The position numbers and the translations under genes were made by a program. 64,000 nucleotides of DNA. Origin: Candidatus Paralachnospira sangeri. GTDB lineage: Bacteria > Bacillota > Clostridia > Lachnospirales > Lachnospiraceae. This document shows, one piece after another, positions 50,289 through 59,075 of this stretch. The notes beneath the pieces were generated by a model that was given only the letters and a program-made list of their open reading frames with translations, was not told the DNA's origin and made no database searches. The stretch is taken from contig CAJFOT010000113.1 of the NCBI GenBank assembly GCA_904397815.1, positions 16,642 through 80,641 of the forward strand, given 5' to 3'. The stretch's first letter is position 1, and each line of letters starts with the position of its first letter.

Positions 50289-52433
50289 TTATGCCTTTGC
50301 CGTCCGTTTTACATTTACCTTCAGAGTCTCACTCTCTTTATAAGGCCTTACCAGGAGGTAAATGAATACGATCACCAGCGCGATCGCCACAACTGTTCCG
50401 ATGCCGAAGCCGCCGCCTGTGAACAGGGTTCCCAGCTGGTATACACACAGGGATACCGCATATGCGAATACCGTCTGATATCCGATGGCGAACCAGGTCC
50501 ACTTTGCGTTGTTCATCTCACGCTTGATGGCGCCGATGGCCGCGAAGCAGGGCGCGCACAGCAGGTTGAAGGTCAGGAAAGAATATGCCGCGGGAGCGGT
50601 AAAGCTTGCCGCCAGGGTTCCCCAGATCTCCACGCCGTCCTCTGCCACTTCCGCAAAGCCGTACAGGATACCGAAAGTACCTACCACATTTTCCTTTGCC
50701 ACCAGGCCGGTGATCGCTGCCACAGCAGCTCTCCAGTTGCCCCAGCCCAGAGGGGCGAAAATCCACGCAATTGCGCTGCCGATGTTTGCCAGAATACCCT
50801 GGCTCAGATCATCTACCATGCCGAATCCGTTTTCGGTAAATCCGAAGCTGGAAGTGAACCAGATCACGATGGTAGACAGCAGGATCACAGTGCCGGCTTT
50901 TTTAATGAAGGACCAGCCTCTCTCCCACATGCTTCTCAATACATTGCCCACTGTCGGCCAGTGATATGCGGGAAGCTCCATAACGAAGGGCGCCGGATCT
51001 CCTGCAAACATCTTGGTTTTCTTTAAAATAATGCCGGAGCAGATAATTGCCGCGATTCCCACGAAGTAAGCGCTGGGCGCTACCCAGGAAGCACCGTCGA
51101 AGATCGCGCCTGCGATCAGGGCGATAATCGGCAGCTTTGCGCCGCAGGGGATGAAGGTTGTGGTCATAATCGTCATCTTGCGGTCACGGTCATTTTCAAT
51201 GGTACGAGATGCCATAACACCGGGCACGCCGCAGCCGGTTCCGATCAGCATCGGGATAAAGGATTTGCCTGACAGACCGAATTTCCTGAAAATACGGTCC
51301 ATAATAAAAGCGATACGTGCCATATAACCACAGGATTCCAGGAATGCCAGGAAAATGAACAGCACCAGCATCTGGGGTACAAAACCCAGAACCGCGCCTA
51401 CACCCGCCACGATACCATCCAGGATCAGGCCCTGCAGCCATGCCGCACAGTTGATGCTTACCAGAAAGCTTTCTATAGCCGGCGGAATAATCTCGCCGAA
51501 CAGCACGTCATTGGTCCAGTCTGTCACATAAGTACCTACGGTGGTAACAGAGATATAATATACAAACCACATCACCACCGCAAAAATCGGCAGCGCCGCC
51601 CACCGATTTGTCACAATCCGGTCAATCTTGTCGGAGGTGGTCATCTGGCCTTTCCGTTTTTTAGTATAGCATTTATCGATGACAGAGGCAATATAGGAAT
51701 ACCGCTCATTGGTGATAATACTCTCTGCGTCATCATCCATCGCCTCCTCGGCCTTTTTGATGATGCTCTCCACATCAGGAGCTGATTTCATCTGCGCCGC
51801 AATCTTGTCGTCTCTCTCGAACAGCTTGATCGCGTAGAACCGCTTCTGTTCAGCCGGGATGTCCGGGCCGATGTATTCTTCGATTTCTTCCAGCACAGAT
51901 TCTACATTCTGATGGAATTTATGTACCGGGACAGACGCGTTTTTATTCTGCGCCGCCTGTACGGCCTTGTTGGCAGCCTCTGTGATTCCTGTTCCCTTCA
52001 GCGCGGAGATTTCCACCACCTCGCAGCCCAGGTCTTTGGACAGCTGTCTGGTATTAATCTGGTCGCCGTTCTTCTGAACCACGTCCATCATATTAATCGC
52101 CATCACCACCGGGATGCCCAGCTCCATCAGCTGTGTGGTCAGATACAGGTTGCGCTCCAGATTGGTTCCGTCCACAATGTTCAGAATCGCGTCGGGACGT
52201 TCCGCAATCAGATAATTTCTGGCCACAACCTCCTCTAAGGTATAGGGTGATAAAGAGTAGATGCCGGGTAAATCCATGATGACCACATCTTTATGACCTT
52301 TTAATCTGCCCTCTTTCTTCTCCACCGTAACGCCGGGCCAGTTTCCCACAAACTGGTTGGAACCGGTCAGGCCGTTAAACAGGGTGGTTTTGCCGCTGTT
52401 CGGGTTTCCGGCAAGCGCAATTTTAATCGCCAT
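50289..52433 (-). CDS. feoB: Ferrous iron transporter B
   Basis: ALAGNPNSGKTTLFNGLTG, DLPGIYSLSPYT, Gate/nucleoside-recognition TMs. Confidence 0.98.
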   Translation of the reverse strand: MAIKIALAGNPNSGKTTLFNGLTGSNQFVGNWPGVTVEKKEGRLKGHKDVVIMDLPGIYSLSPYTLEEVVARNYLIAERPDAILNIVDGTNLERNLYLTTQLMELGIPVVMAINMMDVVQKNGDQINTRQLSKDLGCEVVEISALKGTGITEAANKAVQAAQNKNASVPVHKFHQNVESVLEEIEEYIGPDIPAEQKRFYAIKLFERDDKIAAQMKSAPDVESIIKKAEEAMDDDAESIITNERYSYIASVIDKCYTKKRKGQMTTSDKIDRIVTNRWAALPIFAVVMWFVYYISVTTVGTYVTDWTNDVLFGEIIPPAIESFLVSINCAAWLQGLILDGIVAGVGAVLGFVPQMLVLFIFLAFLESCGYMARIAFIMDRIFRKFGLSGKSFIPMLIGTGCGVPGVMASRTIENDRDRKMTIMTTTFIPCGAKLPIIALIAGAIFDGASWVAPSAYFVGIAAIICSGIILKKTKMFAGDPAPFVMELPAYHWPTVGNVLRSMWERGWSFIKKAGTVILLSTIVIWFTSSFGFTENGFGMVDDLSQGILANIGSAIAWIFAPLGWGNWRAAVAAITGLVAKENVVGTFGILYGFAEVAEDGVEIWGTLAASFTAPAAYSFLTFNLLCAPCFAAIGAIKREMNNAKWTWFAIGYQTVFAYAVSLCVYQLGTLFTGGGFGIGTVVAIALVIVFIYLLVRPYKESETLKVNVKRTAKA

Positions 52434-52460
52434 CTTACATATCCTCCTCTGATATAAAAA

Positions 52461-52476
52461 GTTAGAATATTCTAAC
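52461..52476. promoter_or_regulatory. DtxR-like operator, feoB promoter
   Basis: Perfect palindrome GTTAGAATATTCTAAC. Confidence 0.75.
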
Positions 52477-52513
52477 TTTCTGTCTTAAAAAAACGCAGTA
52501 GCCATTCTGCTTT

Positions 52514-52735
52514 TTACTGAACCTCTACCATTTCAGCATCGGCTTTTCTTAAAGAAAGCTCATATCCCCGCACTGTCACTTCCACAGGGTCGCCCAGGGG
52601 TGCCACTTTTCTCACATAGACAGAAGTGCCTTTGGTAATCCCCATGTCCATAATTCTGCGTTTCACCGCTCCCTCGCCGTGAAGCTTCACGACAGAGACA
52701 GTCTGGCCGCATTTCACATCCTTTAATGTCTGCAT
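52514..52735 (-). CDS. feoA: FeoA family protein
   Basis: MDMGITKGTSVYVRKVAPLGDPVEVTVRGYELSLRKADAEMVEV. Confidence 0.92.
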   Translation of the reverse strand: MQTLKDVKCGQTVSVVKLHGEGAVKRRIMDMGITKGTSVYVRKVAPLGDPVEVTVRGYELSLRKADAEMVEVQ

Positions 52736-52750
52736 TTGTTTTATCTCCTT

Positions 52751-52999
52751 TTATATCATTATTTTATTCGCCATCTCGCGGCTGATCGCCACACGGGAAT
52801 CCTTTACGTTCACAATCACATTCCCGTTGATCTCAGACACAACCGTAACAGTGCCGCCGGGTACAAAGCCCAGGCTCTCCAGAAACCTCCTGGTTTCTTC
52901 CTTCCCCCCGACTTTTTTGATAGAATTCACTTCACCGGTATTTGCCATCGTTAAAGGCATCATAATCACTCCTTTGGCTTTTGCTGTTTCAGTAAGCAT
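52751..52999 (-). CDS. Second FeoA family protein
   Basis: LESLGFVPGGTVTVVSEINGNVIVNVKDSRVAISREMANKI. Confidence 0.88.
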   Translation of the reverse strand: MLTETAKAKGVIMMPLTMANTGEVNSIKKVGGKEETRRFLESLGFVPGGTVTVVSEINGNVIVNVKDSRVAISREMANKIMI

Positions 53000-53065
53000 T
53001 TGCTAACCATACATTCAAAAAATAGTTAGCATTTTCTAACCTTCTACAGGTTACCACTAACTAAC
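52992..53065. promoter_or_regulatory. Cluster of three DtxR-like operators upstream of the feo operon
   Basis: GTAAGCATTTGCTAAC (52992-53007), GTTAGCATTTTCTAAC (53025-53040), GTTACCACTAACTAAC (53050-53065). Confidence 0.7.
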
Positions 53066-53244
53066 CTAAAAGTCAACCATTTTTTTAACTTTGTTTATAT
53101 TTTTTTCATTTTTTCAGCCGGAAATATGGTATAATGTTTGCAAAGTGAGCATTATACCTGCGCATCCGCTGAAGGCCCCTGGCCGCACAAGCGGACATGG
53201 TATCATGTTCATTATAAAGCATGATACGAAAAGGAGCGTTTTTT

Positions 53245-53619
53245 TTGAAGATACATGAATCAGCGGAAAATTATCTGGAAACCATACTGATCCTGAGTCA
53301 CCGGAAGCCTCATGTTCGGTCTATCGACATTGCCACTGAGCTGGATTTTTCCAAGCCAAGCGTCAGCGTAGCGATGAAGAATCTGCGGAATAACGGCTAT
53401 ATTCAGGTTGACCGGGAGGGCTACATTACCTTAACCGAATCCGGGCGCCAGATTGCCGAGATGATTTATGAGCGCCATACACTGCTGAGTACCTGGCTGA
53501 TTGCCCTGGGGGTGGATGAGAAAACCGCAGCTGAAGATGCATGCAGAATCGAACATGTCATCAGCGCAGAAAGTTTCGAAGCGATTAAGCGCCACGCCGG
53601 AGAAAAGACCGGGGATTAA
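53245..53619 (+). CDS. DtxR/MntR-family metal-dependent regulator (TTG start)
   Basis: ESAENYLETILILSHRKPHVRSIDIATELDFSKPSVSVAMKNLRNNGYI...HTLLSTWLIALGVDEKTAAEDACRIEHVIS; RBS aaaaggagcg. Confidence 0.92.
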   Translation: MKIHESAENYLETILILSHRKPHVRSIDIATELDFSKPSVSVAMKNLRNNGYIQVDREGYITLTESGRQIAEMIYERHTLLSTWLIALGVDEKTAAEDACRIEHVISAESFEAIKRHAGEKTGD

Positions 53620-53903
53620 ACCGCGGCGCACCGCTTTTCCAGAATTTCAGACAACGCGCAGCCGCTGCTGGTATGGCACCGCACAACCTCCACGTTGCTT
53701 CGCTTCGCCTCGTCCAGCGCGCACTTTACCATCTTATGGGACACAGTGTTCGTAAACAATACCAGCAGATCCGGCCTTCCGATCTTTTTGCCCAGCTCGG
53801 CGCTCATCTGGGTAAATACTTTCGCCTTGCAGTTGTAGCCCTTACAGATCTTTTTATACTGACATACCATGCGGTCATGTCCGCCCACAATTACAATACT
53901 CAT
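53616..53903 (-). CDS. DUF2325 domain protein
   Basis: MSIVIVGGHDRMVCQYKKICKGYNCKAKVFTQMSAELGKKIGRPDLLVLFTNTVSHKM. Confidence 0.85.
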   Translation of the reverse strand: MSIVIVGGHDRMVCQYKKICKGYNCKAKVFTQMSAELGKKIGRPDLLVLFTNTVSHKMVKCALDEAKRSNVEVVRCHTSSGCALSEILEKRCAAV

Positions 53904-53930
53904 ACATCCTCCTTTATAGAATCGAATGTA

Positions 53931-53970
53931 GTTAGTGTTTTCTAACTATATGTAATTAGTCTACACTAAC
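53931..53970. promoter_or_regulatory. Two DtxR-like operators upstream of the DUF2325 gene
   Basis: GTTAGTGTTTTCTAAC (53931-53946), ATTAGTCTACACTAAC (53955-53970). Confidence 0.7.
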
Positions 53971-54069
53971 TTTAGTATTTTGTCCAGTCTTTTTTAACAC
54001 AAAAGTTTCCGCTTCCCTGTTTAAAGAGATCCGGCGCTGCCTTTCCGTTCACACAGCCGGTGTCAAGAC

Positions 54070-54126
54070 GCTGACCGCCATAAAGGGAGGAAGGCATTCA
54101 GCCATCCTCCCTTTATGGCGGTCAGC
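54070..54126. terminator. Long perfect-stem hairpin (terminator or small palindromic element)
   Basis: 22-bp perfect inverted repeat GCTGACCGCCATAAAGGGAGGA (54070-54091)/TCCTCCCTTTATGGCGGTCAGC (54105-54126). Confidence 0.75.
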
Positions 54127-54167
54127 GCCGTCCGGATTTCCGGGGCCGCATGGAAAAGCAGCGTTTT

Positions 54168-54569
54168 TTAGAACTTCACCGTCTTCGGCTCTGCCGTAAA
54201 GGATGAGAATACGGCGGTAGCGTCCTTCAGATAAAATACCTGGGTGTTGCCGTCTCCCGGCTGATAGTTCGCTTTCAGGCTGGGATAGCCCTCCAGCATG
54301 TGCTCCTGCGCCGCGATCCTGTCGTCTTCCACAGCGGTCGCCGCGATCCGGATCCATGTACTCCCGTCAAATGCACAGATTTCAATCTTGGGATTTGCCA
54401 TCATCTGTTTCGACACATCCTTCACCTTCCCGGTCTGAATGTACAGCTTGTCCTCAAACAGATCAACAGTTCCGAAAGGACGTACCCTGGGCTGATCCCC
54501 CTCCACGGTAGCCAGATAATAAGTACCGCACTTTTTCAAAAATTCATAAACTTCCTTCATAAAATACAC
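54168..54569 (-). CDS. Pyridoxamine 5'-phosphate oxidase-like (FMN-binding split barrel) protein
   Basis: YYLATVEGDQPRVRPFG...LYIQTGKVKDVSKQMMANPKIEIC. Confidence 0.88.
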   Translation of the reverse strand: MYFMKEVYEFLKKCGTYYLATVEGDQPRVRPFGTVDLFEDKLYIQTGKVKDVSKQMMANPKIEICAFDGSTWIRIAATAVEDDRIAAQEHMLEGYPSLKANYQPGDGNTQVFYLKDATAVFSSFTAEPKTVKF

Positions 54570-54670
54570 CTCCTGAAATCAAAAATATTTGTCTTTTACG
54601 TTTTCCTCCTATATTATACCAGAAATCATCTGAAAATGGAAATATTCTGCCTGAACTGTTACACGTAATT

Positions 54671-56866
54671 CTATATACGCAGAATTTCACTGAAATCTTC
54701 CTTCAGTACCCGTCTCCCACCCAGATAATAGGCTAAGGCGACGAAAGCAAACACAGCCAGGCTGAAACCGGCGATCAGCAGCACCGGTATCTCAGGCCAC
54801 ACTTCGGCAGGATTCAGATAACTGGCATTTGCGGCAAAGATAACAAAGCAGACCGTCAGCGGAATGGTAATGACCACAGGCCGGCCGGCAATTACCAGCC
54901 CTTCGATAAAAAATATCTTTTTCAGGCCGCCGGGCGTAATGCCCACAGACATATATTGAGCGAACTCTCTCTTCCGCTGCCGCAGAAATCCCATCGTATA
55001 GGAAAAAACATTGGCGATGCCGATCACTGCCAGCAGGGCACAGAAAGCTCCTATCAATAATTTATAGCTGCTGATAATATCTGCGTTCGTATTGTGATCC
55101 TGAATACGGTTTTCACTTTCTGTCTCATAGGCAGGCTCCAGTAAGGAAACGGCCTCCTCCTGCAGCTGATTCAGTTCCTCCAGGTCTGCTCCCTCAGGAG
55201 CCAGCAGACGGATATAAAGATCTTCCTCTTCTCCGCCGATTTCAGATGATATGGTCTGCCACAGTGACAGCGGCATAAACTGAACCAGAGCGTAATCATC
55301 ATATTCCTCCCGCAGTGCCGGTGTCTCCTGAGTAAAACCCAGCACCGGAATCTCCGTCAGCCCCGCTTCATCTTCCATTTCCATAGATATTGCAGAGAGA
55401 GAAGAATCCACATAGGGAACATATTCCCGATACCGGAATACACTGTGGATGCTGTCCCAGAACTGGTTCAGCACCACAGAACCGTCCAGTCCGGAAGAGA
55501 TGCCGGCCGTCTCACAGTACCGGAGAAAGGAATCATTATCCATCACCACAACCGGGGCCTGAACCAGCCAGCTGTCTCCCTGCCGGCTGACCGCCTCACC
55601 TGCCACAGCCGCCGGACCTCCCAGAGCATCCAGCTCCTGGCTGACCGCCTCATCCGGAATCAGGCAGCTGCTTTCTGCTTTCTGGTAGACCACGCAGTCC
55701 TCCACACTGTCCAGTTCCTGCAGGGCCTCTGTCATGGTGAAATCGCCGATCTCTGTGTCTTTCACGGTTATCATCACATCCCAGGCATCCTGATAACGCT
55801 CCGTATATGTATATCGGGTACTCAGGTCTGTCAGCGCAAAAAAGCAGAGCATCATGGTAAATCCCAGAAAGGAAAAGACCAGAGACAGCGTAGAAGTGCG
55901 CAGGGATTTTTTCCGCGCCCGGAGCCCGTTTCCGGCCAGCTCGCCCTCGATGCCGAACAGAAACGCAAGAAGAGGCGAACTTTTCTTCCGTTTCAGACCC
56001 GCCTCCCCGGTTCCCCGGATCGCCTCCAGCGGCGTCATTCTGCTCAGCTTCCTGGCCGGCAGCCAGGCCGAGCACAGCACTGTCAAAGCCGCAGCCAGAA
56101 AAGCAGCCGCCGTGACGCCGGGATGACACTGAAAGGCCTGGCTGTTCCGTCCCGGAATGTCCGCTCCGATCGCATTCATCCCCTGCACCGCGCCATAAGA
56201 GAGGAGAATCCCCAGTATGCTGCCGATCACCACCGGAAGGGCACACAGAGCCGCCGCCTCCTGGACCAGGCAGAGCCGTATCTGCCCCGGCGTGGCGCCT
56301 ATACTGGAAAAAATCCCGAACTGCCGCACCCGCTCATTCATGGTTACCTCAAAAGAATTTCTGATCACCAGGATCAGGGACACCGATACAGCTGCCAGAA
56401 TCACCAGATAAAAGGTCAGCAGCAGCGGCGGGCTGTCATCCTCCGGGTCATGAATCAGATACTGAGACAGCAGCGTTTCATGATAGGTGACGGCATCCTT
56501 TCCCAGCCTCAGCTGGTCAGCGATCAGCGGCATTTCTTCATAGGTTCTTCCGACATCGCTGAAATAAACATCCACCACTGTCTCTCCCCGCTCTGACTGT
56601 TCCTCATTGATCTCCGCCCGCTCCACACCGGCGAAGTTCCTGACTGCCTCCAGATCATCCTCCCCGATCTCTCCTGTCAGCCGCCCATGCCAGCCGCCCT
56701 CTTCCAGCAGAATCTGATTCACATCGTAAACCCACAGATTATAAAACATACAGCACAGAAAGGACAGAAACAGGCTGGCAATCAGCGCTGCCGCCATCAC
56801 AGACAGGCTGGCTGCCCGGTTTTGCCTGACCGACTCCCGTGAGTAATCTCTCCACATACCTGTCAC
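54671..56866 (-). CDS. FtsX-like ABC transporter permease
   Basis: Two FtsX domains, RQFGIFSSIGATPGQIR, REFAQYMSVGITPGGLKK. Confidence 0.9.
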   Translation of the reverse strand: MTGMWRDYSRESVRQNRAASLSVMAAALIASLFLSFLCCMFYNLWVYDVNQILLEEGGWHGRLTGEIGEDDLEAVRNFAGVERAEINEEQSERGETVVDVYFSDVGRTYEEMPLIADQLRLGKDAVTYHETLLSQYLIHDPEDDSPPLLLTFYLVILAAVSVSLILVIRNSFEVTMNERVRQFGIFSSIGATPGQIRLCLVQEAAALCALPVVIGSILGILLSYGAVQGMNAIGADIPGRNSQAFQCHPGVTAAAFLAAALTVLCSAWLPARKLSRMTPLEAIRGTGEAGLKRKKSSPLLAFLFGIEGELAGNGLRARKKSLRTSTLSLVFSFLGFTMMLCFFALTDLSTRYTYTERYQDAWDVMITVKDTEIGDFTMTEALQELDSVEDCVVYQKAESSCLIPDEAVSQELDALGGPAAVAGEAVSRQGDSWLVQAPVVVMDNDSFLRYCETAGISSGLDGSVVLNQFWDSIHSVFRYREYVPYVDSSLSAISMEMEDEAGLTEIPVLGFTQETPALREEYDDYALVQFMPLSLWQTISSEIGGEEEDLYIRLLAPEGADLEELNQLQEEAVSLLEPAYETESENRIQDHNTNADIISSYKLLIGAFCALLAVIGIANVFSYTMGFLRQRKREFAQYMSVGITPGGLKKIFFIEGLVIAGRPVVITIPLTVCFVIFAANASYLNPAEVWPEIPVLLIAGFSLAVFAFVALAYYLGGRRVLKEDFSEILRI

Positions 56867-57543
56867 CTCCGTTTCTGATCGCTGATGATCCGGCCGTCCT
56901 CTATGGTGATAATCCGACTGGCTTCCAGCGCAATCTTCTCATCATGGGTAATCAGCAAGATCGTCTGGTTCAGGTTCCGGTTGGACAATTTCAGCAAATC
57001 CACTACTTCCCTGGAATTTTTCTGATCAAGGTTCCCGGTGGGCTCATCAGCCAGCAGAATGGCCGGACGGTAGATCAGTGACCGGGCGATGGCCGCCCGC
57101 TGCTGCTGCCCTCCGGACAGCTGAGCCGGAAGGACATTCAGCTTGTCTCCGATTCCCAGAGCATTTACCACTTCCATAAAAAAATCACGGTTCGGCTTTC
57201 TTTTATCCAGCAGCATCGGCATCAGAATATTCTTCTCTACCGTCAGCGTGGGGATCAGATTATAAAACTGATAAACCAGCCCCACCTTTCTCCTGCGGAA
57301 TATGGCTGCCTGCGTCCGGTTCATCTGGGAAACATCCGTCCCTTCCACCAGAACCCGCCCCGATGTAGGCTGCTCCACACTGCCTAAAATATGCAGCAAT
57401 GTAGATTTGCCTGAACCAGAAGCTCCTGTCACTGCGACAAACTCACCTTTCTCTACTGACAGATCGATTCCGTCCAGCGCTGTCACCTGCGCGGCGCCGG
57501 AACCATAAACCTTTCGGACATTTTCACATCTTAAAATTTCCAC
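56863..57543 (-). CDS. ABC transporter ATP-binding protein (LolD/MacB-type)
   Basis: GASGSGKSTLLHILG, LSGGQQQRAAIARSLI, LLADEPTGNLD. Confidence 0.94.
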   Translation of the reverse strand: MEILRCENVRKVYGSGAAQVTALDGIDLSVEKGEFVAVTGASGSGKSTLLHILGSVEQPTSGRVLVEGTDVSQMNRTQAAIFRRRKVGLVYQFYNLIPTLTVEKNILMPMLLDKRKPNRDFFMEVVNALGIGDKLNVLPAQLSGGQQQRAAIARSLIYRPAILLADEPTGNLDQKNSREVVDLLKLSNRNLNQTILLITHDEKIALEASRIITIEDGRIISDQKRR

Positions 57544-57710
57544 AACACACCCTCCTCAGCATAGGAATTTGAAAAGCACTCACCCAAACAGGTATCTTTT
57601 TGCAAATGGCAGTGCCTGTTTTTATCATAGCAGATGAAAGTGACATCCCGGTGACAGATTTCATGTTATAATGAAAATAGTAAAACAGGAAAGCATGAGG
57701 AGGCGATTTT

Positions 57711-58127
57711 ATGACAGATATCAGACTGCCCCACGACCATGGGCAGCATACCGAACAGAAACTGGCAGATATGCCTGGTATTGACGACTTTCAGATCGTG
57801 GCAGATATTTTTAAGCAAATGGGGGACAGCAGCCGGGTGCGCATTTTCTGGCTGCTCTGCCACTGTGAGGAATGTGTCATCAACATCTCAGCACTGGTAC
57901 AGATGAGCAGTTCCGCAGTCTCTCATCACCTGAAACAGCTGAGGGCTGCCCGGCTGATCATCAGCAGGAGGGAAGGAAAAGAAGTATACTACAAAGCCGC
58001 GGATACACCTCAGGCCCGCCTGCTCCATCATATGATCGAAGACCTGGTGGAAATCGCCTGCCCCGGGAAACCCGGCGCGGCAGCGGCATCGGATCGCCGC
58101 GCAGAAAGAAAAAATGGTACGAAATGA
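57711..58127 (+). CDS. ArsR/SmtB-family metalloregulator
   Basis: FKQMGDSSRVRIFWLLCHCEECVINISALVQMSSSAVSHHLKQLRAARLI. Confidence 0.92.
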   Translation: MTDIRLPHDHGQHTEQKLADMPGIDDFQIVADIFKQMGDSSRVRIFWLLCHCEECVINISALVQMSSSAVSHHLKQLRAARLIISRREGKEVYYKAADTPQARLLHHMIEDLVEIACPGKPGAAAASDRRAERKNGTK

Positions 58128-58231
58128 GACGAAATCAAAGTCTAAAAAACAGAGGGAATTCTCTCTGGTGCCGTGAGAACTCCCTCCGCACCCGGAAAAC
58201 TCCCTCTGAAGCCGGGGAACTTTCCCGGATT

Positions 58232-58705
58232 TTATGCGTCCGTTCTCAGTTCTCCCAGCATCTGGGCCGGATTGTCCGCTGCCTTTACTTTCCCGAAGGC
58301 TTTTGAAATGATTCCATTCTCATCAATGAGATACGTGGTTCTCACCACACCCATGGTTTTCTTTCCATACATATTTTTTTCTTTCCACACATCATAGGCC
58401 TGGATCGCAGTCAGCTCAGGATCGGACAGAAGGGTAAAGGGAAGGCCGTATTTCTCCTCAAATTTTTTATGGGAAGCAACGCTGTCTTTACTGATCCCGA
58501 TTACCACAGCCCCTTCCTCCTGAAACTGGGGATACAGTTCCCCAAAAGCGCAGGCCTGCTTTGTGCAGCCCGGCGTATTGTCTCTGGGATAAAAATACAG
58601 CACCACCCTTTTCCCTCTGTATTCCTTTAATGTATGCATATCTCCATTCTGATCCGGCAGTGTAAAATCCGGCGCTTCTGTTCCGATTTCCAGCATCTTT
58701 TTCAT
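58232..58705 (-). CDS. Thioredoxin-dependent peroxiredoxin (BCP/PrxQ type)
   Basis: PDFTLPDQNGDMHTLKEYRGKRVVLYFYPRDNTPGCTKQACAF; start re-assigned to 58705. Confidence 0.93.
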   Translation of the reverse strand: MKKMLEIGTEAPDFTLPDQNGDMHTLKEYRGKRVVLYFYPRDNTPGCTKQACAFGELYPQFQEEGAVVIGISKDSVASHKKFEEKYGLPFTLLSDPELTAIQAYDVWKEKNMYGKKTMGVVRTTYLIDENGIISKAFGKVKAADNPAQMLGELRTDA

Positions 58706-59075
58706 CCTCCTTCTGATTGTATTCACACCGGAACGGGACCGGCAGCGCCTGCGAAACCGGCAGCTGCAGCCCGCACCCCGGATATGCTCACTCTTTTCAG
58801 TATACAGCAGGGTGCCGGCCCGGACAAGGGTTTTCCGCATCTTTCCGGGATTTCTCTCCCGCAGCAGTTTTTTCTGTCTTGACAAACAGCGGTTTGCTCT
58901 GTAAAATGAAATCGTTTGCTCGGAGGGTATGTCATGCCACTGCAAAACTCTGCCGCTGGCCGGACAGCGCCGTATCAGGAGACAGTGAAGAAATGACAGG
59001 CTGGATAAGGCACAGACTGGGATGTCTGCTCTTGTCCGGCTTTTATTTTTATAAATCGTAGGAGGCATATCGCTT

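Noticed and set aside
55445-56596. 383-aa plus-strand ORF
   Set aside because: Antisense of the FtsX permease, no recognisable family features.
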